Below the pieces are notes generated by a model. It saw only the letters and a program-made list of their open reading frames with translations, made no database searches and had not been told where the DNA came from. A stretch of DNA of 64,000 nucleotides from Verticillium longisporum (taxonomy: Eukaryota; Ascomycota; Sordariomycetes; Glomerellales; Plectosphaerellaceae). Location of the stretch: assembly GCA_019188255.1 (NCBI GenBank), contig JAETXT010000014.1, positions 806,001 to 870,000 of the forward strand, given 5' to 3'. Shown in pieces: positions 22,875 to 34,157 of this stretch; positions within the stretch are counted from its first letter, which is position 1; each line of letters begins with the position of its first letter. The translations under genes and the position numbers were made by a program.

Positions 22875-25379
22875 GCCGGGTCTCGAACGGGCCAGGAAGA
22901 ACGGTAATGGCAACGGCGGTGAGGGACCAAGTTGCACCGTGGACGGGGATGTGCGGGAGGCTGAACGGAAAATAGATGTTTGAAATTTTTCACCGGCTAG
23001 GAAGAAGCGGTGCGATGCAATCAATGGTATTCTTGGTTGTTCGATCGCTGCCCCCCGGTCAATAGAAATTTTTCACCACCATTCCCAGGTCAAACAGTTC
23101 ACGATGATTCGACTATCCCGATGATGTGGGTGGTAGTTGGGGGAATCTACTCATGCAGGATAATGGGCACAACGAAATTAGGAGAAGGCGGTCAAGCAGC
23201 CAGTCTCGGTATCGCTGCCGGAAGCAATTGCAGTGGCAGATGGAGTAGCCAGGGACCTGCATGGTTTTGGAGGTTGGGGGGGTTAGGGGAGTCCGCTGCA
23301 GGCTCGACGGTGGACCATTGGCGGGTCCAACTACGAACTACCAACCTTCCATCCAAGACAGGACGATTGAGGGCCACTCTCCTTCCGAACCCTGAAATGG
23401 ACCACAGCTTCAGCGTCCCAGCCGCTACTGGGACACTACTGGATACGTAGGTAGATAGTGCAGGACGACACTCCCTTTCGATGGGCCCCGAGGCATCACT
23501 GAGCTCCACCCGGCTGCGTTGTCAAGGCGAGAGGTGTCACATTGCACCCAGCCCGAGCTCTGAGCTTGAGTCCCTCCTGCCTGCCACTCACACCCCACTG
23601 GTTGCTCAGGTAGGAAGGACTGGACAGTAGTGGACGGGAGGTGGGCCTGTCACAGCAGCGTGCATCCTCCAGTATGCAGCCGATGAGGGTCTTCCCACGT
23701 ACAAATGTCATTCATCGTACATGCTGCGTGGTAGGGGTCAGGTATGGGTGCAGGCTACTAGCATCAGACGGACTCGTCCGCCCCGCGGTCGTGTCTGCTC
23801 TTGATTTGCTTAGAAAACAATCAGTGGCAGATAACGAACCAGGTGGAAAGATTGGAGTTATCGGCTTCCAGGCCAGAAACGCATCGTCATTTGGGGGCCT
23901 GGATGGAACATGGTGCTCCGCGCGTGGGTACGTGATGGTACGGGTAGGAAGATCATGCCGGGTAAGGTCGCTCGCTACCTGCCTACTTTGCTCAGGTACC
24001 GAACGGTATGACTATGACGAAAGATGAAGACGGAAATGGAATGTTCGTAGCGATTCTGTCGTGTCAGCCAGCCCCTGGAGTATTACCTTAAGGTGGCCAG
24101 TCTGGGCCGGCCTGCTCTGTCACACGACCAAGCCTCGGGAGGTTGACTCGTTCTTTCTGTTGGGGATAAACCGGGCTCCGGGTGCCATGACGAACCACGA
24201 CGGACAGGTGACGCTGGTGCAATTCCCCCTCCCTTCCCCTTTCCGGAGCAACGAATCTCAGGCATGCGTGTCTTCACACACCAGTGCATCCATCTCTGGG
24301 TCCTCTGGGTTCTGCTCTTGGGTCCTGAATGGTACGGGCACCAGTATCTCGCTGGCACTGTGTCTTATCTCCCCCCCCATCCCGTGTGTAGATGAAACGC
24401 TCTCACCAAGCTGATCGCTCATACATTCCCCTCCTGCTGCCCGTTGAACGCATCAATATATTCATGACACGGGAAAGGGGGATCACAGATCGTCACTTGC
24501 TCGCCTGCTGCCGCTACACACCCCGAGGTATGATGCTTGACGCGTCTTTGTTTGAGACTCATGCAGGGACAAAGTTGCTTCTGGCCTGGTCATTGCTCCT
24601 CGCGGCTATGTATCTGTCCAGCGTATTCCCCAGATTCGATGAGGTACCCGGAGGTCAAGCGTCTCGCTGTAGGTAGGCCAGGTAGGCTGCAGGACGAGAT
24701 GAGCGCAGTCGAGGGGTCCAGCTCATCATCCCATGTAGACCAATGGAAGCCTCCATCAGGGACACTGCGGGGCGAGTGAAACAGGGCACTTGAAAGAATG
24801 CGGGCGCGAAACACGGTGCGGGTTCGGGGAGCAGGAGGCAGTAGATTAGCAGATTACGGACAACAGACCAAGGAGCACGAGCAGACAGGAAGTGCCAGAG
24901 AGACTGCCGCATTCGTTCGAACTGGTCCAACCTTGAAGGGCCAAGGTCCAGGTCCAGGTCCGGGTCCAGCCCAGACACAGACAGTGTGGGCTGCGTGTCT
25001 TGCCGAACGGCAGGAACCAGAGCGATACGAAGAGAACAGGTAGCGAGTCCAGCGCCGGAAGCGACTGCGACGACCTGGCCAGGGCGTACCGTCTGGTACC
25101 TGGCAGTGTTGGCGGTGAGCGAGCCCTGGCAGCCTGTTGCTCACTTGACGCATGGCCGTACCCCACACGGTCCCGAGCCTGGTACTGCACACGGCCTGGA
25201 GAACATGTCTGTCGCTATCGGCTACCTGATGCATCGCGCCTCGTGCCCCGTCCAGCTTAGTAGTTCGTTACGACAACGTGTCATGCCGACAGTGCGCAAA
25301 GTGCTACCATGTTTGTTTACTTGTCGCTCAACTTGGCTGCTCACTGGCTGTCGCACGGTCGCAGCCACCTCACCTGGGC
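22875..25379. other. Large intergenic, UTR4 / KSP1, proximal part
   Basis: 2.5 kb without a gene I can support. Open frames overlap on several strands and lack family features. It likely contains the UTR4 promoter at its left end and distal KSP1 promoter sequence. A short (GGTCCA)n-like tract lies near 24938-24966. Confidence 0.45.
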
Positions 25380-27143
25380 TGCTGGGCTTGCGTCGTAGCT
25401 CTATCCTGCACGCCGGCCCCATCGACCCACCCCATAGCGCCATCGCCATTCCCATCCCCCCCCTTGCTCGACCCAGTCGACCAGTCAAGCCGGGCCTTCC
25501 TCCTGCCCTGCCGCCGCTGCCACCGCCCTTTCCGTCTCGTTCCTCGCCCTCCCCCAGGCTCCGAGCTCCCAGATCCCACCACCCCATCGTCTCCACTCCT
25601 CTCTCTCTCTCACTCCCGTCCTTTCGCTCTCTTGCTGGCTGCTCTCTCCTGTTCCTTCCCTGTCTGTCACTCTTCCAGCTTCCCACCGCCACATCCGCAT
25701 CGTCTCTTCTTGTTCCTGCACCTTCTCTCACCTCTCTAATACATCGTCTCCTCCGCCCCGCTACCCTTCTTGCTTTCCTCATCTCTGCCCTTCTACCGTT
25801 GATAATCGTTACCCTCCTCTCCCGCCCTCCTTTCCTCAAAGAGGCCTCTCCGTCTCTCGTTGCACCTCGCTCATTCCCTCGGCTTCTCTCTCGTACTGCC
25901 AATACTCCAACTACCACCCCCACTTCTTGCCAGCCGAACGTCCAGTTGCTTCTCGAACCACGGAGAACCAGCCAGACCTCTTTGCGAGCATTCAAAGCAA
26001 CGCAACGCAATCCATCACGCAATCTTCCGGATCCAGCTCATCCATCAAGAAGATTAGGGAAGAGAGGCCTACTTGATCCGTATCTACCCCAGCGTATCTC
26101 GCTGTTCCTGTTGGGTCCCATCCATCGTCCTTCAGCCTGCCCAGCCTTGAGTCACCTGCCTCCTGCCTTTGACTCATCCGACATCCGTGTCACCACGTCG
26201 ACGTCAAGCTAGCCCACCAGACCCGAACAGTACTTGACCAAGCTACGACCCGTCGTCGCTTGACTGCTTCTCACCTCACTCGCCTGCCCTCCTTGGTTAC
26301 GCTCAAGACATCGAATGCTGCCTGCATAACATCGGACGCCCCGGCCGACTGGGTAATCTGCTTGCCAGCAAGCGATTGACTGCTGAGAGAACAAGACTCG
26401 ACGGTGCTAGTCATCGACCACCCGGCGTCTCACATCGACCAGCTCCAGCCTCGTGCCTGTTCGAATTCCTCGTTCGACCGACCATCACGAGTCCCTCCAC
26501 CAGTCAAACTCAACACACCCACCACACTCCTCCAACCACGAAATAACACATCCTCGCCGCCGTCTCGCCCCCGACTGCTGCAACAACAGTTCTCAACGTC
26601 TTTCACTACATTTTCCCTATCTTGTTCCACCCGGTCTCCCATGTCCTCATAACGACCCTTGACTCTTTCGAGCAACTCTGCTCCAGCGCCTTTCACGAAA
26701 ACTACAACGACCATCGCTTCTTTCCCATCTGTACCGACCGTTCGATCCAACCAACCAGTTATCAATGAGCCTCTGATACGTGAACGAACAGGAGTTTTAT
26801 ATCGTCTTATTTGTCTTCACCGACCCGCACATTTTCTGTACATTCAGCACGCAACTCTCAACAGCACTTCTTCATCGTCCCAGTTGGGCCGTCAGCAACA
26901 ACCGCAACCCTCGTCCGGTCTCCCGATCACTAGTATCGTCTGAATCACTACCACCGGCACCCGCTCTGTCACAACCCCTCAATCCAAGTCTTTGAGCAGC
27001 GGACATCGAGAAGGAAGCACAAAAAGGAGTTTTACACACCTGCTTGTATCACCACTTCATCGATATTTCATCAACATCTTCCTCTTCCTGATACCCTTCA
27101 AACAACAATTTCTTATTATCATTTTCTTCGCAACATACACACA
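25380..27143 (+). promoter_or_regulatory. Long pyrimidine-rich leader upstream of the KSP1-like kinase
   Basis: About 1.76 kb with strong C/T bias on the plus strand and many CTCTC, CCTTCC and CAACCA words, running up to the kinase ATG (context CACACAATG). It reads open for 300-400 codons in places as Pro/Ser/Leu-rich peptide, which I attribute to composition. Such tracts mark transcription start regions and long 5' UTRs of regulatory genes in filamentous fungi. Multiple short upstream ATGs occur (for example 26653-26943 frame). This is inference; no TSS is mapped. Confidence 0.5.
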
Positions 27144-29046
27144 ATGTCTTGCCTCCGAGACAACTTCCAGAGCGGCGTCCTCCTCGACGGCCGCTACCAA
27201 ACACTCTCCCCTCTCAACTCTGGCTCGTTCGGCATGGTTTTCAAGGCCAAGGATACTTTCACTGGCGAGACAGTCGCCATCAAGTGCCTTGCCAAGACGC
27301 CCGACGCCGACGACGAATGCATGGCCTTTGCGGTTGACGACAAGTCTGAAGAGAAGCAGCTGCACGGCCGCTTGTCCCACCACAACATTGTCAATCTCCT
27401 CCGTGCCTTCGAGACGGAGTCGCACTCGTACCTGGTTCTCGAGTTCTGCCCCGGAGGTGACTTGTATGAGGCGATTCGCAACGGTCACGGCCCCCTCGAG
27501 ACAGAGCACGTCCGTCAGTTCATGCTCGAACTTGTGGATGCTGTCACCTACATTCACAAGATGGGCGTCTATCACCGCGATATCAAGCCTGAGAACATCT
27601 TCCTTACCCAATCCGGCGCCATGAAGCTGGGTGACTTTGGTCTCGCCACCAAAGACCAATGGACCTTCGAGACCACTGTCGGCAGCGACCGTTACATGTC
27701 CCCGAGCAGTACGATCCGGCCGGTGCGGGCTACTCCCCGGCCCAGGCTGATAACAGGGCCAACGGCGTCTGCCTCCTGAACGTCCACTTCACACGCAACC
27801 CCTTCACCTCTCCTACCGAGGCCGATCCCCTTTTCCCCGCCTTCACTCGTGACAAGCAGTCGCTTTTCGATGTCTTCCCTCCATGTCCCAAGACACGTAC
27901 GAGGTCATCGTGCAACTGATGAGTCTTGACCCGAAGAAGCGTTCCCTCATCGGGGCCCGCGCTGCTCTCCTCCGTCTCGTCAGCTTCACCACCTCAGAGG
28001 AGGACATGGACGATTTCTGCTCAACCGAGAAGACTGTCGTGGCCAGTGCCAACCGCGAGCCTCTGCGCACCCCATCCATCCAGAGCCCAATGGTTGACAA
28101 CGGTGCCTTCCCCTGGACCAAGGCCCTCCACACCACTCCCCCCAAGCCTATCCGCCAGCTCAGCGTCATCCCCGACGACGAGAGCTACTCGGAAGACCTC
28201 TTCTCCAAGTCTGGCGGAACAGCCGGGTGGTTCTCCGGCTCGATCGAGGCACCATCTTTCTCTTCGACCTTTAACTCGACTTTGACCATGGGTACGTCGA
28301 TGAAGTCCATGGCCATTCAACGTCCGGTTCCCGCCGTCTCTCGACCACCTCCCCGCACCTCTGCCATCAGTGGCTCTCTCCCCGTCACCATGTCCAAGCC
28401 TCGCAATGTTCACTCGACCGGGTCCATCGGGTTTGGTCGTCTCAGTGATGTCGTATCCAAGAGCTGGAGCGACATGTGGGACGAGGACATTGAAGAAGAG
28501 GAAGAGGAGGCTCGCCAGCAACTCGAGTCACTGCGTGCCATGAACTCCAGGACCTGGAGCCAGGAGAGCAAGTCGGCAGAGGCGGACCAGGCCACTGTCG
28601 TGGCTGACAATGCCTCTGTCGTGCACAACGACGTCGATGACGACCTGGTCGCAGACGGGTTCTTCTTCCAGGAGGCTCCTGCTCCCAAGTCGTCCAAGGT
28701 GGACATCTCGACCCGCTACTCCCCCCCTCCCAAGCGCAGCAATGTTGACAAGTGGGCTGCCCTCGGCCAGCGACGTCGAGCCTTGGCCGGCCAGTCAGAA
28801 CCAAACAAAACGCCTGACTGGCTCAAGCCTCGTCGACCATCGGTCACGGCGCATCACCCAACACCCGTCACGGGGTTCTGGGAGCAGTATGGATTAAACA
28901 TCCAGACTCCGAACAAGACGGTGAAGGAACGAAACAAGGATTGCCCATGGAACAAGGGCAGAGATTGGAATTACTGGCGCCGAGACAAACGTTCAGAACT
29001 CGGTGACGTCGAGTGGGTTGGCGGCTGGCAGGAGGCTCACTCCTAG
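27144..29046 (+). CDS. KSP1/Ran1-like Ser/Thr protein kinase, two frameshifts
   Basis: Protein kinase of the fungal Ksp1 group, which in yeast links PKA/TOR signalling with growth and autophagy. Single exon. Seen: Gly-rich loop [18 protein letters not shown] lysine, [10 protein letters not shown], catalytic [20 protein letters not shown], then [13 protein letters not shown]. The frame breaks at a C4 run (27700-27703) and again at a C3 run (27877-27879). Adding one C at each rejoins [17 protein letters not shown] and [13 protein letters not shown] and makes the span 1905 nt, 634 residues. Between them, subdomain IX reads DNRANG where kinases have D-x-W-x-x-G, so the invariant Trp is missing. 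The C-terminal half is Ser/Pro-rich with an acidic EEEEEEA stretch and ends in [18 protein letters not shown]. Assignment to Ksp1 rather than Ran1/Pat1 is tentative. Confidence 0.8.
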
Positions 29047-29861
29047 CTGGTCGTCTCTTGTAGTTGGATCCCCTCTTTGAGGTGCATGTCGGCTCATGGG
29101 CACCCCGGTGTACCTTGATGCACGACATGCAGAATAGCCTTTTGGATGCACGGTCTCAACTCGCCTTCTGAGTATTAGCTATCTCCAGAATAATCTAGAA
29201 TACCAGAGGTTACCCACTAAACTCTTGCTCCCCCCCGAACAGTAATCATGGTAAATATGGCTTATGCCCACTGTGTGCAGCGCGGCCCACGTCCGATCAC
29301 CTGTAGGCGCCCACAACCGACACGAGGGAATCCCTTATATGACAACCTAGGCCGTGATTGACTTCAGAGGATGGGTAAGATGTAGTGACATGTCTCTGTT
29401 GCGTGCCCGAGGGCAATAGGAATCACGCGAGGTTCAATCTGTCACGAAGGCGTTTGTCGATTTCAACACGTCATATCACCCCGCCCCGCCCCCTTTCCCT
29501 TCAATTGACCCCGCCCCAAAAAGACTGACTACCTGCGATGTACCTCGACAGGCGGAGGCAGTGGCGGGCCTTGTGCGGGCAAGACGGGGTGACGATGCTG
29601 CGACTTGGGAGGGGCTGGACGCCATGCATGAGTGCCATGACCACTTGTAAATTCACGTTGTTGAATCTGTGTATATATGCATGTGACGCCGATGATGCAA
29701 AAAGAACGCAGGAGGTTGTCTCTCTCAACGGGGGGCGCATTTCCTCATCCCAACCTGGCGGTGCTTCTCCTGGTCTGGCCCCTCGCCTTTCCCTCCTCTC
29801 CTCGTCCTTTTCTTTTCTTGTTCTTTTACTGGTTTGAAAAAAAAAAGCGACAGGCTACCGT
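29047..29861. other. Convergent spacer, KSP1 / AVT transporter
   Basis: 815 bp between converging stops; A/C-rich, with an A10 tract near 29837-29846. No gene recognised. Confidence 0.45.
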
Positions 29862-32302
29862 TCACGCGGCGCCTATGAGATCCTTGGGCAAAAAGGCCCA
29901 CACGGTTCCGACGAAGGACAGGGTGATGGAGACGGCCATGATGACGTAGCAGAGAAGCCTTTCTTGGGCGGAGATTTCCTTGCCGAAGAGCTTGACGTAG
30001 AAGGCGACTGGCAGGCTGTGCGGAGAGCAACTGTCAGTCTGGGACGCATGGACGGATGAGGAGGGGGTTGAACGCACATGACGCAAATGGTGAAGCAGAG
30101 GGCGCTGCCCATAAAGGCCATGATGCTGTCAAACGAGGGGAAGAGGATGGAGATGACGAGGAAGACGAGAATGGTGGCGACGCGAATGAAGATGCGCATG
30201 AAGCCGCGGAAGGTCGCAGAGCGGCCGACGAGGCCGTCGCTGTCGGCTATGGCATGGTGGTGGAGGCCGGCGAGGACCTCGACGGTGGCGATGATGGGGC
30301 GGCCGTTGAGGGGGATCTTGGTGAGAGGGATGATGGCGATGAAGGCGCAAAGCAGGACGGTCAGGGCTCGGGGGTAGCCGCTCGTCTTGAGGATGTTGGC
30401 CGTGATCTCGTCGAGGACGCCGTCTCCAAACATGAGGAGGCCGACGACGGCCGTGACAGCGTCGAGGGCGTACTGGATGTGCGAGATGGCCGGTCAGCGT
30501 GCATACCATGGCGAGTCAAGGAAAGGGGATCGTTGTTGCGCGTACCGAGAACGAAAAGGTCACCTTGATGGCCTTGCCAAACTTTTGCGGGTGGCGCATG
30601 TCCCTGTAAATCTTGAGGCAGGCCATGTTAGTGACGTCCGCACGTTGCGCGCGATGCTCAGGGGGTGCATACGTTGGGGAAGACGCTGTGGCCGCCCCAC
30701 GGCGACATGAGCAGGCCGAAGGACAGGGGCAGGGTGAGCCAGTTGGCGGGGAACAGGTAGGTGCGGGCCGGCTCGATGAGCGAGCCCGGCGTCTCCTGCT
30801 TGATGAGGCCGTCGATGACAACAATGGACACAACTGTCGCGCGGTCAGCAAAAAGGACCATCCTTCCTGTTCGTCCCGTATGGGGAGCAATAAATCAAGG
30901 AAAGAGGCAGACGCACTGGAGAAGCAGCACATGATGCCAATGACGCTCGTAAAGCTCAGCAGGCGCAGCGGCAGGAAGTTCAGGGGGATCAACAGCAGGG
31001 CGCAGACAAACTTCCACATGGTCAGGGTCAGGAAGCCGGGGAAGAGCAGGACGAGCGTGTCGGCGAACAGCACAAAGAGGGCGACGCAGGCGGCGAGGAG
31101 CTCCATGGTGAAGAGGATGCTCGTGGCGATGCGGGCGTTGCGGCCGTAGGAGATGTAGGCGAGGTCGGAAAAGGTGATGAGGCTGGCGTCGAGGTCCATG
31201 CACTTGGCGAGGAGCTTGGCGGTGTACGAGGTGACGGCGGCGGAGAGGAGGAGGATGGTCATGCCGCACACCCAGCCGGCGTACTTGATGCCGAGGGGCA
31301 GACTGAGGAGGCCGACGCCGATGAGGACACTGACGATACGGTCAGCGCGCGGTCACGCTGGGGAGGCAGGGCAAGCAGAGAGAGCTGCTCATCACAGAGG
31401 CGCGGGGCATACTTGATCGAGTTGAAGATGGTCTGCGGCAGGGTCGACTGGCCCTCGACAGCCAAGACAATCTTGCCGTCTTGCTCGACCTCCTTGACGA
31501 GGATGGGCAGGTGCTCGCCGCCGGGCAGGTCGGCGGCCTCGGCCTGCTGCTGGCGCCAGAGATCGCCGGCCTCGGCCATGGAGGGGGCGTCGACGTCGGG
31601 CAGGGTGCCATAGGTGCGGTAGGAGCTGTAGCTGCCGACGAGGGGCGGGGTCGCGAGGTGGGGAGGGACGGCGAAGATGGAGCCGCGCCGGGTGCTGCTG
31701 CTGAAGCTGGCGCGGTGGTGCAGGTCCGCGTGGTCGACGCCGTGCTTGCGCTCGGGGTCCCGCGAGGACGAGCGGTGGCTGCCGGTGGAGAGCAGGGGGG
31801 CGCCGTCGCCGGTGAGGGCGTCGAAGTGGGAGGCGCCCTCGCCGCCGCCGCCGCCGCTGCCGGGGGACTGGGCCTCGAGGTGTTGGCGCAGCAGCGAGGT
31901 CCGCGGGTGTGAGGAGCTGGCGTCGACGTGGCTGCGGCCGTAGTCGAGGCCGTCGGTCGAGGAGGCCAGGGGGGCCTGGTCGGGGGCGAAGATGAACGAG
32001 GGGCGCTGGGGGATGACCTCTGCGAAGCCGGCGGCACGCGCCCAGCTGCGGGTGAAGGAACGTATGCTGTTGACGCCGCCTAGGTCGGCGACGGCGGCGA
32101 GGTGTCTCGTGACGGAGGAGCGTCGACGGCGGCGGCGCATGCCACCTGTTTCGCTGTCCCTGTGGTCATCGTGCTGGTAGTCCTGGTCGCCGTCGTCGAG
32201 CAGCGACTGGTCCTCGGCGACGGCGTTGGAGTCGATGCTCACGGAGCGTGGAGAGGCGCCGCGTTCGTAGTCATCCCAGGTGGCGGGGACCCTGGAAGCC
32301 AT
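29862..32302 (-). CDS. Vacuolar amino acid transporter, AVT family
   Basis: AAAP/AVT-type amino acid/proton transporter, expected in the vacuolar membrane. Six exons on minus: 32302-31413, 31329-30917, 30833-30673, 30611-30546, 30472-30078 and 30015-29862, total 2079 nt, 692 residues. A roughly 290-residue Ser/Gly/Asp-rich cytosolic N terminus (with RRRRRR) precedes the transporter core, which opens with the family hallmark TIFNSINVLIGVGLLSLPLG. About ten hydrophobic segments follow, including YAGWVCGMTILLLSAAVTSY, LVLLFPGFLTL, NWLTLPLSFGLLMSPWGGH and ILPVAFYVKLFG, ending AFLPKDLIG. The long N terminus resembles Avt1 rather than Avt3/4. The start ATG at 32302 (MASRVPATWDDYERG) follows two in-frame residues of weak support. 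Intact. Confidence 0.85.
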
Positions 32303-32846
32303 GGAGAAGGGCGGCACGGGTGTTTCTTTGTCGAGACGGGCCGGCTGTTTCTCTGTCGCGTGGTCGGGAGGCAGTTTTTCGACGAGGAGGCGGGCGACGG
32401 GCGCAGGAAGGGCGGGCAGGCAGGGTGGGGGGAGGGTGGCTAGACAGAGACGCGACGAGACGAAGTCCCAGTAGGAAAGACTTTTTTGTCGAGGTGGTAT
32501 CGCACCTGGGGGAGTCGGCGGCGGGGTTCTGTCGAGGGGGAATGCACGTAATGGAGGTAGAGTTGGCAGAGGAGAGGAGAGGACTACGATGGTGGCCTAG
32601 AGTGTGCTTCGTGCTTTCTTTCCGCCGTCTCGTCTCGATCCGCCGTCTCGTCTCGATCCCTCTTTTCTCGACCGCGTCCCGGGCGTCTTGAATTACCTAC
32701 CTATCTACGAAGCGGAGCCCCGACCGCTCAAGCGCAGCAACAAGCGCAGCAACCCTGGCGCCGCCCCCAGCGCAAGATTAGCTCCGGAGGTGAGATGCAG
32801 CAGGTCGGTCATGCCGCCTCGATTCGAGGACCTTGCCTTGTTTCGT
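32303..32846. promoter_or_regulatory. AVT promoter side of the divergent region
   Basis: 544 bp upstream of the transporter start. G-rich on plus, so pyrimidine-rich on the coding strand of the transporter. No gene. Confidence 0.4.
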
Positions 32847-33261
32847 TTGCCTGCTTGCCTGCTTGCCTGCTTGCCTGCTTGCCTGCTTGCCTGCTTGCCT
32901 GCTTGCCTGCTTGCCTGCTTGCCTGCTTGCCTGCTTGCCTGCTTGCCTGCTTGCCTGCTTGCCTGCTTGCCTGCTTGCCTGCTTGCCTGCTTGCCTGCTT
33001 GCCTGCTTGCCTGCTTGCCTGCTTGCCTGCTTGCCTGCTTGCCTGCTTGCCTGCTTGCCTGCTTGCCTGCTTGCCTGCTTGCCTGCTTGCCTGCTTGCCT
33101 GCTTGCCTGCTTGCCTGCTTGCCTGCTTGCCTGCTTGCCTGCTTGCCTGCTTGCCTGCTTGCCTGCTTGCCTGCTTGCCTGCTTGCCTGCTTGCCTGCTT
33201 GCCTGCTTGCCTGCTTGCCTGCTTGCCTGCTTGCCTGCTTGCCTGCTTGCCTGCTTGCCTG
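32847..33261. repeat. Octamer tandem array (TTGCCTGC)n, about 52 copies
   Basis: 415 bp of head-to-tail 8-bp units with essentially no divergence, ended by degenerate 9-bp units (TTGTCCTGC, TTGCCCTGC) to about 33336. Because 8 bp is not a multiple of 3, every frame reads the same 8-residue cycle (CLPACLLA on plus, GKQASRQA on minus). The unit contains no stop on either strand in those frames, so three plus-strand and at least one minus-strand open frames run through it. I regard these as by-products, not genes. Confidence 0.97.
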
Positions 33262-33890
33262 TTTTGTCCTGCTTGTCCTGCTTGTCCTGCTTGCCCTGCT
33301 TGCCCTGCTTGTCCTGCTTGTCTTGCCTTGCTCGTCATGCCATGCTCCAGCCCTGCTTGGATCGTGCTCTCATTATCGTTGCCCCTTCCATATGCCTCGC
33401 CCCAGCTTATCGCGGGCTGTCCACCACCAAGGGCCCAGACCCAGGCGGCAAAGTGGACAAGGTGGGACGGCGAGACGGGGAGACGGGGGCCTCAATGATG
33501 GGCGGACGCTTGCCGGTTCATCACTTCATGGCATGGGCATGACAGCCGAGAGACTGATTCATGACCATGCGCCCACGGCCGTCGCTGGCCGTTACGTCGT
33601 TGTGTGTCCCGGCGTTACGTCGTTGTGCAGATGGGCATCACGAGACGCGCTGGAGGCCCCTAGAAGCTCCCCTAACACCCCCGGCCGCATGTCCACTGAG
33701 GCGCCCCCCCCGGTTGCCCCGCCTGCGACGCCTCTGCTGCCCTCCAGCGCCCGCTACGCCCGCTGTGCATGCCACGACCCTCATCATTGGCCAATGCCTC
33801 GTCCTCGTCTCCGGCTCAGCACCCAATCACGTGTCTGCATCGTTCAATCTCGAGACCGATAAGAGTGCCCCTCCTACCTTAGGTACCTGC

Positions 33891-33977
33891 CTAGGTAAGG
33901 TGCCTAGGTAAGGTGCCTAGGTAAGGTGCCTAGGTAAGGTGCCTAGGTAAGGTGCCTAGGTAAGGTGCCTAGGTAAG
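33891..33977. repeat. 13-bp tandem array (CTAGGTAAGGTGC)n
   Basis: Six full copies plus nine bases, immediately preceded by a partly palindromic TTAGGTACCTGCCTAGG. The unit contains the CCTAGGTA word that recurs elsewhere in intergenic DNA of this window. Confidence 0.95.
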
Positions 33978-34157
33978 AAAGAGACCGACCTTGATCTTTG
34001 CTTCGGGCCTTGGGAAAGAGGAAGCACGATAAGCTCAACGAAGCTCGACAACGAACGATTGACACCCTTTCTTACCTCACCTTGCCTCACCTTGCCTCAC
34101 ATTACCTCACCACGATCTAACCGGTATCCTTTCGACACACCCACGCACACCCACAAA
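33978..34157 (+). promoter_or_regulatory. RMP1 proximal promoter and leader
   Basis: Short tract with four imperfect CTTGCCTCAC/CTTACCTCAC repeats (34069-34110) and CACACCCACGCACACCCACA just before the ATG. Confidence 0.4.

Noticed and set aside
24986..26212. 408-codon Pro/Ser/Leu-rich open frame upstream of the kinase
   Set aside because: Composition-driven in a pyrimidine-rich leader; overlapping open frames on both strands and no recognisable domain.
32604..33862. Cys/Leu/Pro/Ala-repeat proteins up to 355 codons in three plus frames and a Lys/Gln/Ser/Arg-repeat frame on minus
   Set aside because: All derive from an 8-bp tandem array that is stop-free in every frame; no non-repeat domain accompanies them.
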